Source of the DNA: Aeromicrobium sp. Root236
GTDB taxonomy: Bacteria; Actinomycetota; Actinomycetes; Propionibacteriales; Nocardioidaceae
Direction: 5' to 3'
Length of the DNA: 64,000 nt
Assembly (NCBI RefSeq): GCF_001428805.1
Contig: NZ_LMIS01000001.1
Location: 434,001 to 498,000, forward strand
Shown: positions 46,721-56,016 of the stretch, piece after piece
How the letters are laid out: every line of letters begins with the position of its first letter
Numbering within the stretch: position 1 is the first letter of the stretch
Made by a program: the position numbers and the translations under genes
Notes under the pieces: generated by a model
The model's input: only the letters and a program-made list of their open reading frames with translations
Database searches by the model: none
Told to the model about the DNA's origin: nothing

Positions 46721-47362
46721 GTGACTCAATACGCAGCCGTCCTGTGGGATCTCGACGGCACCATCGCCGACACCGAGCCGCTCTGGATGGCCGCCGAGCA
46801 CGCCTTGGCCGCTGAGCACGGCAAGATCTGGACCGAGGAGGACGGGCTCGCACTGGTCGGCAACTCGTTGATCAAGTCGGGGCACTACATCCGCGAGAAG
46901 CTCGAGCTCGAGATGACCGCCGAGGAGGTGGTCGACTACCTCGTCAACCAGCTCGCGACGGCGCTGTCCGAGCACATCGACTGGCGGCCCGGAGCCCGAG
47001 ACCTGATCGAGGCGCTCGACTCGGCCGGTGTCCCGCAGGCGCTCGTCACGATGTCGTACGCGCCCATCGCCGAGCCGGTCGCCGCGTCGCTGCCGTTCAA
47101 GGCCGTGGTGACCGGCGACATCGTCTCGCGGCCCAAGCCGTACGCCGATCCGTACCTCCTGGCGGCAGAGCTGCTGGGCGTCGACCCCGAGGACTGCCTC
47201 GCGATCGAGGACTCCGGCACCGGCGCGGCCTCGGCCAATGCCGCGGGCTGCGACGTGCTCGTGGTGCCGCACTTCGTCAACGTCGACGAGGCTGCGCGCA
47301 GAGTCCAGATCCCGACCCTCGAGGGCATCAAGCCGGACGATCTCGACCCGCTGTTCGTCTAG
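46721..47362 (+). CDS. HAD family hydrolase (beta-phosphoglucomutase/phosphatase-like)
   Basis: A 213-residue HAD subfamily IA enzyme. Motif [16 protein letters not shown] gives the nucleophile Asp and the acid/base Asp; motif II is VTMSYAP, motif [13 protein letters not shown] (Lys) and motif [15 protein letters not shown] helical cap lies between motifs I and II. It is a phosphatase or phosphomutase of unknown substrate. GTG at 46721 is favoured by the leaderless promoter spacing. Divergent from metH; its stop overlaps the convergent gene. Confidence 0.88.
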   Translation: MTQYAAVLWDLDGTIADTEPLWMAAEHALAAEHGKIWTEEDGLALVGNSLIKSGHYIREKLELEMTAEEVVDYLVNQLATALSEHIDWRPGARDLIEALDSAGVPQALVTMSYAPIAEPVAASLPFKAVVTGDIVSRPKPYADPYLLAAELLGVDPEDCLAIEDSGTGAASANAAGCDVLVVPHFVNVDEAARRVQIPTLEGIKPDDLDPLFV

Positions 47363-47829
47363 CGGTTGAACAGGCCGCTCAGGAAGCCCTTCTTGCGGTG
47401 CCAGCCGTGCTGCTCGAGGTAGGTGAACAGCGGCTCCTTGATGCGCTTGGTCGAGAAGGAGTAGGTCACGGGCGCCATCGACACACCGTCGTCGGTCTTG
47501 TTGACGCCGCCGAGCTCGAAGCTGAACTCCTTGCGCGTGCTCTTGCCCGAGAAGAAGCTCTTCTCGAAACCGGCCCCGTCGGCGTCGACCGATCCGGCAG
47601 TCTCGGTGTGCAGCTCGTTGAAGTCGAACGTGCCCTTGTCGACGTCGAAGGACACCGTGATGCGGTAGTCCTTGTCGATCGACGTGATCTCGTCGGGATA
47701 GAGCGACGTGGCCTTGACGATGTCCCACGTGCCGACGATGGTGTCGCCCTCCGCAGCGAATGAGAACGGCTCGCCCGGATCGTTGAGGGTCGGGACAGCG
47801 GCAAGGACATCGGCCAGGGGAGTTGTCAT
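47359..47829 (-). CDS. Hypothetical protein
   Basis: A 156-residue soluble, beta-rich acidic protein. Family not recognised. The strand-rich pattern (FSFAAEGDTIVGTWDIVKA..., YRITVSFDVDKGTFDFNEL) and the Trp/Lys-rich C-terminus (HGWHRKKGFLSGLF) are the only notable features. ATG at 47829 lies 6 nt after TACCGT on the minus strand. Stop codon overlaps that of the convergent HAD gene. It is 20 nt downstream of the RecB-like gene, with its own promoter. Confidence 0.7.
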   Translation of the reverse strand: MTTPLADVLAAVPTLNDPGEPFSFAAEGDTIVGTWDIVKATSLYPDEITSIDKDYRITVSFDVDKGTFDFNELHTETAGSVDADGAGFEKSFFSGKSTRKEFSFELGGVNKTDDGVSMAPVTYSFSTKRIKEPLFTYLEQHGWHRKKGFLSGLFNR

Positions 47830-47835
47830 GGCCAA

Positions 47836-47841
47836 ACGGTA
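47836..47841 (-). promoter_or_regulatory. -10 element of the gene at 47359-47829
   Basis: TACCGT on the minus strand ends 6 nt before the ATG at 47829. It lies between the RecB-like stop and this start. Confidence 0.4.
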
Positions 47842-47849
47842 GTGGGAGA

Positions 47850-48695
47850 TCAGGACGCCTGGGGCACGTTCACGATCTCGAACAACGGCATCTCCGGGGG
47901 AGTGCCGCCGAACTCGGGGCACAGTGCCTTGTGCGCGCACCAGCCGCAGAGCCCGCTCTTGCGCGGCGGGAAGTCGCGGAGCTCGATGGCCCGCTCAATG
48001 GCGTCCCACAGCGCCACGAGCTTGCGCTCGGTCGCCAGCAGCTCGTGCTCCTGGGGCTCGTAGGTCAGGAACGTCCCGTCGCCGAAGTACATGAGCTGCA
48101 GCAGGGTCGGGATCACGCCACGGGTGCGCCAGATGACCAGCGCGTAGAACCGCATCTGGAACATCGCCTTGTCCTCGAAGCGAGGATTGGGCCCGCGTCC
48201 CGTCTTGTAGTCCACCACCCTGATGCGGCCATCGGGTGCGATGTCGATGCGGTCGACGATGCCGCCGAACGTCACACCGGACTCCAGCTCGTAGCCGACC
48301 CGCTCCTCGCGCGACGCGGGCTCGAGCCAGCGCGGGTCCTCCATGCCGAAGTAGGTGCGCAGCAGGTCGACGGCCGACGCCAGCCACGCCGTCTCGTCGG
48401 CAGCCTGCTCGGCGGTGAACAGCTCGGCCAGCCTGGGCTCCTCGGCGCGCAGCTTGTCCCACTCGCCGGGCAACAGCTCGACGGCGCGGTCGAGCGTACG
48501 GCCGGGGGCGGGCTCGCCGAAGAGATCCTCGAGCACGGCATGCACCAACGTGCCCCGGACCATGACCGGGTCGGCGGGCTCCGGCAGTCGATCGATCGTG
48601 CGGAACCTGTAGAGCAAGGGGCAGTTCTGGAAGTCGCCGGCACGGCTCGGCGACAGCGACCGGCGCACGGTCAGCGGGGTGTCGGAGTCGTCCAT
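47850..48695 (-). CDS. RecB family exonuclease (PD-(D/E)XK, probable Fe-S)
   Basis: A 281-residue stand-alone Cas4/RecB-type nuclease domain. LSPSRAGDFQNCPLLYRF opens the domain with the first Cys, VRGTLVHAVLED supplies the His motif, GGIVDRID and VVDYKTG carry the catalytic Asp and Lys, and SGLCGWCAHKALCPEF supplies three further Cys, together a likely 4Fe-4S site. Such proteins are common in actinobacteria and are thought to act in DNA repair. ATG at 48695 lies 6 nt after TAGTGT. Divergent from the site-2 protease gene. Confidence 0.88.
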   Translation of the reverse strand: MDDSDTPLTVRRSLSPSRAGDFQNCPLLYRFRTIDRLPEPADPVMVRGTLVHAVLEDLFGEPAPGRTLDRAVELLPGEWDKLRAEEPRLAELFTAEQAADETAWLASAVDLLRTYFGMEDPRWLEPASREERVGYELESGVTFGGIVDRIDIAPDGRIRVVDYKTGRGPNPRFEDKAMFQMRFYALVIWRTRGVIPTLLQLMYFGDGTFLTYEPQEHELLATERKLVALWDAIERAIELRDFPPRKSGLCGWCAHKALCPEFGGTPPEMPLFEIVNVPQAS

Positions 48696-48701
48696 GCCAG
48701 C

Positions 48702-48707
48702 ACACTA
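48702..48707 (-). promoter_or_regulatory. -10 element of the RecB-like gene
   Basis: TAGTGT on the minus strand ends 6 nt before the ATG at 48695. Confidence 0.45.
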
Positions 48708-48748
48708 GTTCGGCCCACCGACGAATCGAATCACGCCACGCGACCCGA

Positions 48749-48754
48749 TAGGTT
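48749..48754 (+). promoter_or_regulatory. -10 element of the site-2 protease-trmI operon
   Basis: TAGGTT ends 6 nt before the GTG at 48761. Confidence 0.45.
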
Positions 48755-48760
48755 GTCTCG

Positions 48761-49690
48761 GTGAGCTCACCCCAGCACCCCGGCACCTGGCGCCTCGGAC
48801 GCCTCGCCGGCGTCGACGTGCTGATCCGCCCGTCGCTGCTGCTCATGGGCGGTTTGCTCATCTTCGTCTTCGCGCCGCGGTTCGACGATCGCACCGACTC
48901 CAACCCGTACGTGCTCGCTGCTGCGTTCGTGGTGGCGCTCTACGTGTCGGTGCTGATCCATGAGCTCGCCCACGTCGCGGTCGCCCGTGGATTTCGCATG
49001 CGCGTCCACTCCGTCACGCTGCAGCTCCTCGGCGGCGAGACGCTGATCGAGGGCGAGAGCCGCAGGCCGTCGCAGGAGCTGGCGGTCTCGATCGCCGGGC
49101 CGCTGTCGTCCTTCGCCGTCGGCCTCGCCTGCTTCGCCGTCGAGCCGGCACTCAGTGGCACCACGGCCGACGTCGTGTACGCCGTGGCCCAGGTCAACAT
49201 CCTCGTCGCGCTCTTCAACATGCTGCCGGGCCTGCCCCTCGACGGCGGCCGCGTGTTCCGCGCCATCATCTGGCAGGTCACCGGCAACGAGGAGACCGGC
49301 ATCCGCGTCGCCGCGTGGATCGGTCGCGTCACGGCAGTCGCCCTGGTCGCGTACGTCATCACCCGCCACGACGAGCCGAGCTTCGAGATCGATCTCGTGA
49401 TCGCCGTGGTCGTCGGCTGGGTCCTCTGGCAGGGCGCCGGCGACGCCCTCAGCCACGCCGGCCGCTCAGCCCGCATCAACTCCCTTGACGCCCGGACGAT
49501 CGGGTTCGAAGGTGCGACACCGCCGCCCCACGCCGAACAGCTCTCCGTCGACCTCCACGGGGCGGACCTGCTCAAGGCCATGGCCGCGCGCCCCGCCGAG
49601 GCGTACGCACTGGTCGAGGCCGACGGGACGATCTACGGCGTGCTCACTGCCCGAGCCGTCGACGAGGCCTACAGAGCAGGACGACGATGA
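48761..49690 (+). CDS. Site-2 protease family protein (M50)
   Basis: A 309-residue intramembrane zinc metalloprotease. HELAH at residues 67-71 lies in a transmembrane helix, and the third zinc ligand is Asp161 in LPLDGGRVF. Six or so transmembrane segments are followed by a short C-terminal soluble part resembling half a CBS domain. Family members cut membrane-bound regulators such as anti-sigma factors; the substrate here is unknown. GTG at 48761 follows a leaderless promoter. The stop overlaps the trmI start (ATGA). Confidence 0.9.
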   Translation: MSSPQHPGTWRLGRLAGVDVLIRPSLLLMGGLLIFVFAPRFDDRTDSNPYVLAAAFVVALYVSVLIHELAHVAVARGFRMRVHSVTLQLLGGETLIEGESRRPSQELAVSIAGPLSSFAVGLACFAVEPALSGTTADVVYAVAQVNILVALFNMLPGLPLDGGRVFRAIIWQVTGNEETGIRVAAWIGRVTAVALVAYVITRHDEPSFEIDLVIAVVVGWVLWQGAGDALSHAGRSARINSLDARTIGFEGATPPPHAEQLSVDLHGADLLKAMAARPAEAYALVEADGTIYGVLTARAVDEAYRAGRR

Positions 49691-50577
49691 CCTCCTTCAT
49701 GCGCAGCGGACCCCTCGAGCCCGGGGAGTGGGTACGCCTGACCGACCCCAAGGGCCGCAAGCACAACGTGCAGCTCGAAGCCGGCACGGCGTTCTCCACC
49801 AAGAAGGGCCAGATCAGTCACGACGACATGATCGGCCACCCCGAGGGCATCGTCATCGAGTCGTCGATGGGTGCGCCCTACCAGGTGTTCCGCCCGCTGC
49901 TGTTCGAGTACGTCGTGTCGATGCCGCGAGGCGCCGCGATCATCTACCCCAAGGACGCCGCGCAGATCGTCGCGCAGGCCGACATCTATCCCGGCGCCCG
50001 CGTCGTCGAGGCCGGAGCCGGGTCGGGCAGCCTGACGTCCTACCTCCTTCGCGCGATCGGGCCCGAGGGCACGCTCGGCTCCTACGAGATCCGCGAGGAC
50101 TTCGCCGAGAACGTCCTGCGCAACGTGCACCAGATCGCGGGCCCCAACCCGCCGGGCTGGACGCTCACGGTCGGCGATGTGCGCGAGGTCATCAGCGAGA
50201 CCGAGATCGACCGGCTGATCCTCGACATGGTCGACCCGTGGACGTGCATCCCGCTCGCCGCCGAACGCCTGGTGCCCGGCGGCATCCTGTGCGCCTACGT
50301 GGCGACCACGACCCAGCTCTCGCGCTTCGTCGAGACCGTGCGCGAGCAGGGCGGGTTCACCGAGCCGCGTGCGTGGGAGACGTTGGAGCGTGACTGGCAC
50401 CTCGAGGGCCTCGCGGTCCGCCCCGACCACAAGATGAACGGCCACACCGCGTTCCTCGTGACAGCCCGCAAGATGGCGCCGGGACAGACGTCGCTGGAGA
50501 AGTCGCGACGACCCGCGCCGGGCGCGTACGGCCCCGACTACCACGGGCCGCGGCCGGCCGGCTTCGTCGCCGAATAG
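49687..50577 (+). CDS. trmI: tRNA (adenine(58)-N(1))-methyltransferase TrmI
   Basis: A 296-residue class I SAM methyltransferase that makes m1A58 in tRNA. It has an N-terminal beta domain, then VVEAGAGSGSLTSYLLRAIGPEG as the SAM-binding motif I and LILDMVDPW as the catalytic motif. Bacterial TrmI is a homotetramer. TrmI lies immediately upstream of arc/mpa in most actinobacterial proteasome loci, as it does here. It is co-translated with the site-2 protease. A hairpin lies between trmI and arc. Confidence 0.92.
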   Translation: MTSFMRSGPLEPGEWVRLTDPKGRKHNVQLEAGTAFSTKKGQISHDDMIGHPEGIVIESSMGAPYQVFRPLLFEYVVSMPRGAAIIYPKDAAQIVAQADIYPGARVVEAGAGSGSLTSYLLRAIGPEGTLGSYEIREDFAENVLRNVHQIAGPNPPGWTLTVGDVREVISETEIDRLILDMVDPWTCIPLAAERLVPGGILCAYVATTTQLSRFVETVREQGGFTEPRAWETLERDWHLEGLAVRPDHKMNGHTAFLVTARKMAPGQTSLEKSRRPAPGAYGPDYHGPRPAGFVAE

Positions 50578-50592
50578 GGGCTCGCTCGCAAA

Positions 50593-50629
50593 GTCATCCA
50601 AAAGACACTTTCCCTGTGTCTGAGATGAC
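50593..50629 (+). terminator. Bipartite hairpin between trmI and arc
   Basis: GTCATC (50593-50598) pairs with GATGAC (50624-50629), and AGACAC (50603-50608) with GTGTCT (50616-50621), with an internal loop and 7-nt apical loop. No T-run follows. It could attenuate read-through from trmI. The arc -10 (TAGGGT, 50654-50659) comes after it. Confidence 0.4.
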
Positions 50630-50683
50630 AGCCGCAGACGTGGCGTTGACGGGTAGGGTCAGAGGTACGAGCAGGAGGTGGCC

Positions 50684-52408
50684 ATGACCGACAACGAGTC
50701 CATCCAGTCGAGCGAATCACAGCAGGAGCTCGCCTACTTGCGCGCGGAGGTCGAGCACCTCAGGCGCCGGCTCGGCACCGAGGGGTCCACCGACTCGCGG
50801 CTCACCGAGCTCGAGGCCAAGCTGGCCGCGACCAGCTCGCAGAACGAGCGCCTGACGTCGACACTGCGTGAGGCCCGCGACCAGATCGTGACGCTCAAGG
50901 AAGAGGTCGACCGGCTGGCCCAGCCGCCGACGGGCTTCGGCACGTTCCTGCAGCGCAACGACGACGAGTCGGTCGACGTGTTCACCGGTGGCCGCAAGCT
51001 GCGCGTCAACGTCAGCCCGTCGGTCGACAAGGACGCCCTGCAGAAGGGCCAGGAAGTCATCCTCAACGAGGCGATGAACGTCGTCACGGCGCTCGACTTC
51101 GAGCTCGTCGGCGAGGTCGTGTCGCTCAAGGAGATCCTGGCCGACAATGAGCGGGCGCTGGTCATGGGCAACGCCGACGAGGAGCGCATCGTGCGGCTCG
51201 CCGAGTCGCTCGAGGGCATCAAGCTGCGCCCCGGTGACTCGCTGCTGCTCGACTCCCGGTCCGGCTACGTCTACGAGCGCATCCCCAAGAGCGAGGTCGA
51301 GGACCTGGTGCTCGAAGAGGTGCCCGACATCGACTACGAGTCGATCGGTGGCCTGCGCCAGCAGATCGAGTCGATCCGCGACGCCGTCGAGCTGCCCTAC
51401 CTGCACCCCGAGATCTTCATCGAGCACGAGCTCAAGCCGCCCAAGGGCGTGCTGCTCTACGGCCCTCCCGGCTGCGGCAAGACCATGATCGCCAAGGCGG
51501 TCGCGGCATCGCTGGCCAAGAAGGTCTCGGAGCGCACGGGCGAGGAGGGACGTTCCTACTTCCTCAACATCAAGGGCCCCGAGCTGCTCAACAAGTACGT
51601 CGGCGAGACCGAGCGGCACATCCGCCTGGTGTTCCAGCGCGCTCGTGAGAAGGCCAGCGAGGGCACGCCCGTCATCGTGTTCTTCGACGAGATGGACTCG
51701 CTGTTCCGCACCCGCGGCTCAGGCGTCTCCTCCGACGTCGAGAACACGATCGTCCCGCAGCTCCTGAGCGAGATCGACGGCGTCGAAGGACTCGAGAACG
51801 TCCTGGTCATCGGCGCCTCCAACCGCGAGGACATGATCGACCCCGCGATCCTGCGACCCGGCCGCCTCGACGTCAAGATCAAGATCGAGCGGCCCGACGC
51901 GGAGTCGGCGACCGACATCTTCAGCAAGTACCTCACCGCCGGCCTGCCGTTGCACGCGGACGACCTCGCCGAGTGGGGTGGCGACCGCCAGGCCTGCGTC
52001 AGCGGCATGATCCAGCGCACGGTCGAGCGTATGTACACCGAGTCCGAGGACAACCAGTTCCTCGAGGTCACCTACGCCAACGGCGACAAGGAAGTCCTCT
52101 ACTTCAAGGACTTCAACTCCGGCGCGATGATCCAGAACATCGTCGACCGGGCCAAGAAGATGGCGATCAAGGACCTGCTCGAGCACGGACAGCGCGGCCT
52201 GCGGGTGCAGCACCTGCTGCAGGCCTGCCTCGACGAGTTCAAGGAGAACGAGGACCTGCCCAACACGACCAACCCCGACGACTGGGCGAGGATCTCGGGC
52301 AAGAAGGGTGAGCGCATCGTGTTCATCCGCACCCTCATCTCCGGCAAGAGCGGCAACGAGCCGGGCCGGTCGATCGACACGGTGGCCAACACCGGTCAGT
52401 ACCTCTGA
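50684..52408 (+). CDS. arc: Proteasome-associated AAA+ ATPase Arc/Mpa
   Basis: A 574-residue hexameric unfoldase that recognises Pup on tagged proteins and feeds them to the 20S proteasome. An N-terminal coiled coil (about residues 15-75) binds Pup, tandem OB domains follow, then the AAA+ module with GPPGCGKT (Walker A), FFDEMDSLF (Walker B) and arginine fingers. It ends in QYL, placing Tyr penultimate as required to gate the core particle. ATG at 50684 has GGAGG upstream; the two-codon longer form is less likely. Confidence 0.96.
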   Translation: MTDNESIQSSESQQELAYLRAEVEHLRRRLGTEGSTDSRLTELEAKLAATSSQNERLTSTLREARDQIVTLKEEVDRLAQPPTGFGTFLQRNDDESVDVFTGGRKLRVNVSPSVDKDALQKGQEVILNEAMNVVTALDFELVGEVVSLKEILADNERALVMGNADEERIVRLAESLEGIKLRPGDSLLLDSRSGYVYERIPKSEVEDLVLEEVPDIDYESIGGLRQQIESIRDAVELPYLHPEIFIEHELKPPKGVLLYGPPGCGKTMIAKAVAASLAKKVSERTGEEGRSYFLNIKGPELLNKYVGETERHIRLVFQRAREKASEGTPVIVFFDEMDSLFRTRGSGVSSDVENTIVPQLLSEIDGVEGLENVLVIGASNREDMIDPAILRPGRLDVKIKIERPDAESATDIFSKYLTAGLPLHADDLAEWGGDRQACVSGMIQRTVERMYTESEDNQFLEVTYANGDKEVLYFKDFNSGAMIQNIVDRAKKMAIKDLLEHGQRGLRVQHLLQACLDEFKENEDLPNTTNPDDWARISGKKGERIVFIRTLISGKSGNEPGRSIDTVANTGQYL

Positions 52409-52413
52409 CGCCG

Positions 52414-52920
52414 TTGTCCGTCGAACCACCTGCAGCGAGCCTGGAGCTGCGCGCCGCGTCCTACGACAGCGCGGACGCGCAGCTCCTCACGGCCGAGGTG
52501 CAGCAGGAGTACGTACGCCGCTACGGCGGCGAGGGCGACACGGCACCCGTCGACACGTCGGAGTTCGACGGCGAGGGTGGCCGGTTCTTCATGGTCTACG
52601 TCGACGACGTCCCGGCGGCCATGGGTGGTTGGCGCCGCCATGAGCCGCTCGCGGAGTGGCGCGATGCCGAGATCAAGCGGATGTACGTGCGCCCGGCGTT
52701 CCAGCGGCGTGGGCTGGCCCGCCTGCTCCTGTCCGAGCTCGAGCGGACCGCCGCCGAGGCCGGCATCACCCGGTTGATCCTCGAGACCGGCCTCGAGCAG
52801 CCGGAGGCGATCGCGATGTACCGCTCGGCCGGCTACGACGACATCCCCGCGTTCGGCTACTACGCCGACGACGAGCTCAGCGTGCACCTCGGCAAGGTGC
52901 TCGACGACACCGGTTCATGA
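52414..52920 (+). CDS. GNAT family N-acetyltransferase
   Basis: A 168-residue GNAT enzyme. Acetyl-CoA is bound by the RMYVRPAFQRRGLARLLLSELE stretch (around residues 89-110; the QRRGLA pyrophosphate loop is clear), followed by the LILETGLEQPEAIAMYRSAGY block. Substrate unknown. The start is TTG at 52414, 6 nt after the arc stop, so it is likely cotranscribed with arc. Stops of this gene and the convergent EamA gene abut exactly. Confidence 0.85.
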   Translation: MSVEPPAASLELRAASYDSADAQLLTAEVQQEYVRRYGGEGDTAPVDTSEFDGEGGRFFMVYVDDVPAAMGGWRRHEPLAEWRDAEIKRMYVRPAFQRRGLARLLLSELERTAAEAGITRLILETGLEQPEAIAMYRSAGYDDIPAFGYYADDELSVHLGKVLDDTGS

Positions 52921-53832
52921 GTCCGCGTGCACGGGTGACTCCTGCGGCACGACGCGACGCGGCCGGGCTGCGTACTTGAGGGCGAGCACCACGCCGACGG
53001 CCGAGACGCCCATGCCGGCCAGCCCGGCGACCGAGAGCCGGTCACCGAACATGAACGCGGCCCACACCATCGTGGTCGGCGGGGTCAGGTAGAGCAGCGT
53101 GCTCGCGTGCGTGGCGCCCTGCGTACGGCTGACGAACAGGTAGGTCCCGTATCCGCCGAAGCTCGACAGCAGGACGACCCACGCGATCGCGACCCAGAAT
53201 GCCGGGGGAGTGGGCGCGCCTGCCGTCCCCTCGACGACCGCCAGCAGCCAGAACGCCGCTGCGGCGGTGATCGTCTGGACGGTGATCCAGGCCAGCACCG
53301 ACTCCTGGGGCCGCCACCTCTGCTGCAGGACCGTGCCCGACGAGAGCGAGAGCATCCCGACGAACGGCAGGACGTACGCCCACCACGGCGCGTCACCCGT
53401 CCGCAGGTCACCGCCGACGACCAGCAGCACACCGGCGAGGCCCAGGACGAGCCCGACCAGCTGTGCGACGTGTGCCCGCTCGGAGAGCACGACGGCAGCC
53501 AACGCGATGACCACCAGCGGCTGCATCGACGCGACCAACGCGGTCGTCCCCGACGGCACGCCCAGCCCGACGCCGCTCACCGTCATGCCGAGGTAGGCCG
53601 CCTGGCACAGCAGCCCGAGGACGACCTGGCGGCGGATGCCGGAGCGATCGATGCGCTCGCGGCGCCACAGGCACACGGCGAGGAGGATCGCCCCCGCGAC
53701 GAGATAGCGCCAGGCCAGCAGGGTCGATGCCGGCGCCTGACGCGTACCGAGCTCGGCGCCGATGAAGCCGGAGCTCCAGAGCACGACGAGGGCGATCGAC
53801 GGCAGGACGCGGGTGCGGTGATCCGGAGACAT
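52915..53832 (-). CDS. EamA family (DMT) transporter
   Basis: A 305-residue transporter with ten transmembrane helices in two EamA repeats (RhaT/YdcZ-like). The first repeat begins VVLWSSGFIGAELG and the second includes WVVLLSSFGGYGTYLF. It is probably an exporter of metabolites or drugs. ATG at 53832 lies 15 bp from a near-perfect palindrome (53847-53860) that also precedes the divergent tetR. This layout is the classic TetR-controlled exporter pair. Confidence 0.88.
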   Translation of the reverse strand: MSPDHRTRVLPSIALVVLWSSGFIGAELGTRQAPASTLLAWRYLVAGAILLAVCLWRRERIDRSGIRRQVVLGLLCQAAYLGMTVSGVGLGVPSGTTALVASMQPLVVIALAAVVLSERAHVAQLVGLVLGLAGVLLVVGGDLRTGDAPWWAYVLPFVGMLSLSSGTVLQQRWRPQESVLAWITVQTITAAAAFWLLAVVEGTAGAPTPPAFWVAIAWVVLLSSFGGYGTYLFVSRTQGATHASTLLYLTPPTTMVWAAFMFGDRLSVAGLAGMGVSAVGVVLALKYAARPRRVVPQESPVHADS

Positions 53833-53846
53833 GACGCCACATAAAC

Positions 53847-53860
53847 ATACCGGTCGGTAT
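53847..53860. promoter_or_regulatory. TetR-type operator between EamA and tetR genes
   Basis: ATACCG-GT-CGGTAT is an inverted repeat with 6-bp arms and a 2-bp centre, a common TetR-family operator form. It lies 15 bp from the EamA start and 31 bp from the tetR start, overlapping the likely promoters of both. Confidence 0.75.
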
Positions 53861-53890
53861 ACTCGCAGTGTAGATCCCGAAGGAGTTCCC

Positions 53891-54505
53891 ATGACGACCG
53901 TCACGCAGCCGACCATGACGCCCACGGCGCACCGCATCCTGGACACCGCCGCCGGGCTGTTCTACGAGCACGGCCTGCGAGCGGTCGGCGTGGAACGCAT
54001 CGCCGAAGAGGCGGAGACGACCAAGAAGACGATCTACGACAGGTTCGGGTCCAAGGACGGGCTCATCACGGCCTACCTGCGGCAACGCTGCGACCGGTGG
54101 CACGACTACGCGACGGCATACGTGGACGAGCACGCTCCCCAGCCCGGTCCCGACCGGGTCCTGGCGGTGCTCGACGCGCTCGACAGCTGGATGTCGGTCA
54201 ACTCCCGAGGGTGCGGATTCGTCAACGCGTACGCCGAGCTGGCCGGCACCGGGCACGAAGGCCTGCCGATCATCGCCGAGGAGAAGATCTGGACGCGCGA
54301 CTACTACATCGGCCTGCTGACCGAGCTGGGCGTCCCGGACGCTGCGCGGCGTGGGCGCGAGGTGGCCCTGGTGCACGAGGGCGCGATCGTGCAGCTGACG
54401 GCTGGGGCGCAGCCCGAGGCGATGGCAGATGCCCGCGCCCTGGTCCGCAGACTCGTCGACGACGGTGTCACCGCGCGTGGTGCAGACGCGGGGACCGTAG
54501 GCTGA
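53891..54505 (+). CDS. TetR/AcrR family transcriptional regulator
   Basis: A 204-residue repressor. The N-terminal DNA-binding domain reads [29 protein letters not shown]... with the recognition helix [16 protein letters not shown]; the C-terminal ligand domain has [14 protein letters not shown] at 53891 has AAGGAG 5 nt upstream. It is divergent from the EamA exporter with a shared operator, so it very likely represses the exporter and itself until an inducer binds. The dop promoter lies inside its 3' end. Confidence 0.92.
   Translation: MTTVTQPTMTPTAHRILDTAAGLFYEHGLRAVGVERIAEEAETTKKTIYDRFGSKDGLITAYLRQRCDRWHDYATAYVDEHAPQPGPDRVLAVLDALDSWMSVNSRGCGFVNAYAELAGTGHEGLPIIAEEKIWTRDYYIGLLTELGVPDAARRGREVALVHEGAIVQLTAGAQPEAMADARALVRRLVDDGVTARGADAGTVG
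54498..54503 (+). promoter_or_regulatory. -10 element of dop
   Basis: TAGGCT ends 6 nt before the ATG at 54510. It lies within the last codons of tetR, so dop can be transcribed independently of TetR control. Confidence 0.45.
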
Positions 54506-54509
54506 GCGC

Positions 54510-56012
54510 ATGACAGTTCGGCGGGTGCAGGGGAGCGAGGTCGAGTACGGCATCGCGGTGCAGGGACAGCCGCACGCCAACCCGATGGTCGCGTCGACCC
54601 ACGTCGTCAACTCGTACGCGGCGGCGCACGGCCTCACCCGCAGGGCCCGCTGGGACTTCGAGGAGGAGAACCCGCTGCGGGACGCGCGCGGCTTCGACCT
54701 CAGCCGCGAGGTCGCCGACCCCTCGCAGCTCACCGACGAGGACATGGGCCTCGCCAACATCATCCTGACCAACGGCGCCCGCCTCTACGTCGACCACGCG
54801 CACCCCGAGTACTCCAGCCCCGAGGTCACCAACCCGCTCGACGTCGTGCTGTGGGAGAAGGCCGGCGAGAACGTCATGCGCCTCGGCGCCGAGCTCGCCG
54901 CCAAGATCCCGGGCACCGCGCCGATCGTGCTCTACAAGAACAACGTGGACAACAAGGGCGCCTCCTACGGTGCCCACGAGAACTACCTCATGCGCCGTGA
55001 CGTGCCGTTCGACCAGATCGTCGAGCACCTCACCCCGTTCTTCGTGTCCCGCCAGGTGTTCACGGGTGCCGGTCGCGTCGGGCAGAAGCAGGACGGCAGC
55101 GTCCACGCGTTCCAGATCAGCCAGCGCGCCGACTACTTCGAGGTCGGCGTCGGTCTGGAGACGACGCTCAAGCGCCCCATCATCAACACCCGCGACGAGC
55201 CGCACGCCGATCCCAAGAAGTATCGCCGGCTGCACGTCATCATCGGAGACGCCAACTGCTCCGAGACGGCGATCTACCTCAAGCACGGCACGACGTCGAT
55301 CGTCCTCGCGATGATCGAGGCGGGGTTCCTGACCCGCAGCCTCGCCCTGTCGGCCCCGGTCACGGCGCTGCACGACATCTCGTACGACCCGACGCTGACG
55401 CAGAAGGTCGAGCTCGAGGACGGCCGCACCGTCACGGCGCTGGAGCTGCAGGGGGAGTACCTCCGCCTCGCCAAGGAGTTCGTGGCCCGCGAGGGTTCCG
55501 ACGAGCAGACCGACGACGTCCTGCGCCGCTGGGAGAGCGTGCTGGACCGCCTCGCCCGCGACCCGATGGAGTGCGTACGCGAGCTCGACTGGGTCGCCAA
55601 GCTCGCCCTGCTCGAGCGCTACCGCGAACGCGACCACCTCGACTGGGACCACGCCAAGCTGCACCTGGTCGACGTCCAGTACCACGACATCCGGCTGCAC
55701 AAGGGGCTCTATCACCAGCTCATCCGCACCGATCGCATGGACCGGTTGCTGACCGAGGACCAGATCGCCGCCGCCGTCACCGACCCGCCCCGCGACACCC
55801 GCGCCTACTTTCGCGGCATGTGTCTCGCGAAGTTCTCCAAGGACATCGCGGCTGCGTCATGGGACTCGGTGATCTTCGACCTGCCCGGCCAGGACTCCCT
55901 GCAACGCATCCCGACGATGGAACCGCTGCGCGGGACCGCCGAGCACGTCGGGCGGCTGTTCGAGACCAGCAACACCGCCAGCGAGCTGTTTGCCGCGATC
56001 ACGGGTCGATAA
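54510..56012 (+). CDS. dop: Depupylase/deamidase Dop
   Basis: A 500-residue glutamine-synthetase-like enzyme that deamidates the C-terminal Gln of Pup and removes Pup from substrates. The GSEVEYGI start holds the Mg-ATP-binding Glu, and SSPEV (near residue 100), [17 protein letters not shown] and [11 protein letters not shown] are conserved PafA/Dop motifs. An insertion of the Dop-loop type lies between the N-terminal motifs. It is needed here because Pup ends in Gln. ATG at 54510, with leaderless promoter. Confidence 0.96.
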   Translation: MTVRRVQGSEVEYGIAVQGQPHANPMVASTHVVNSYAAAHGLTRRARWDFEEENPLRDARGFDLSREVADPSQLTDEDMGLANIILTNGARLYVDHAHPEYSSPEVTNPLDVVLWEKAGENVMRLGAELAAKIPGTAPIVLYKNNVDNKGASYGAHENYLMRRDVPFDQIVEHLTPFFVSRQVFTGAGRVGQKQDGSVHAFQISQRADYFEVGVGLETTLKRPIINTRDEPHADPKKYRRLHVIIGDANCSETAIYLKHGTTSIVLAMIEAGFLTRSLALSAPVTALHDISYDPTLTQKVELEDGRTVTALELQGEYLRLAKEFVAREGSDEQTDDVLRRWESVLDRLARDPMECVRELDWVAKLALLERYRERDHLDWDHAKLHLVDVQYHDIRLHKGLYHQLIRTDRMDRLLTEDQIAAAVTDPPRDTRAYFRGMCLAKFSKDIAAASWDSVIFDLPGQDSLQRIPTMEPLRGTAEHVGRLFETSNTASELFAAITGR

Positions 56013-56016
56013 CGCA

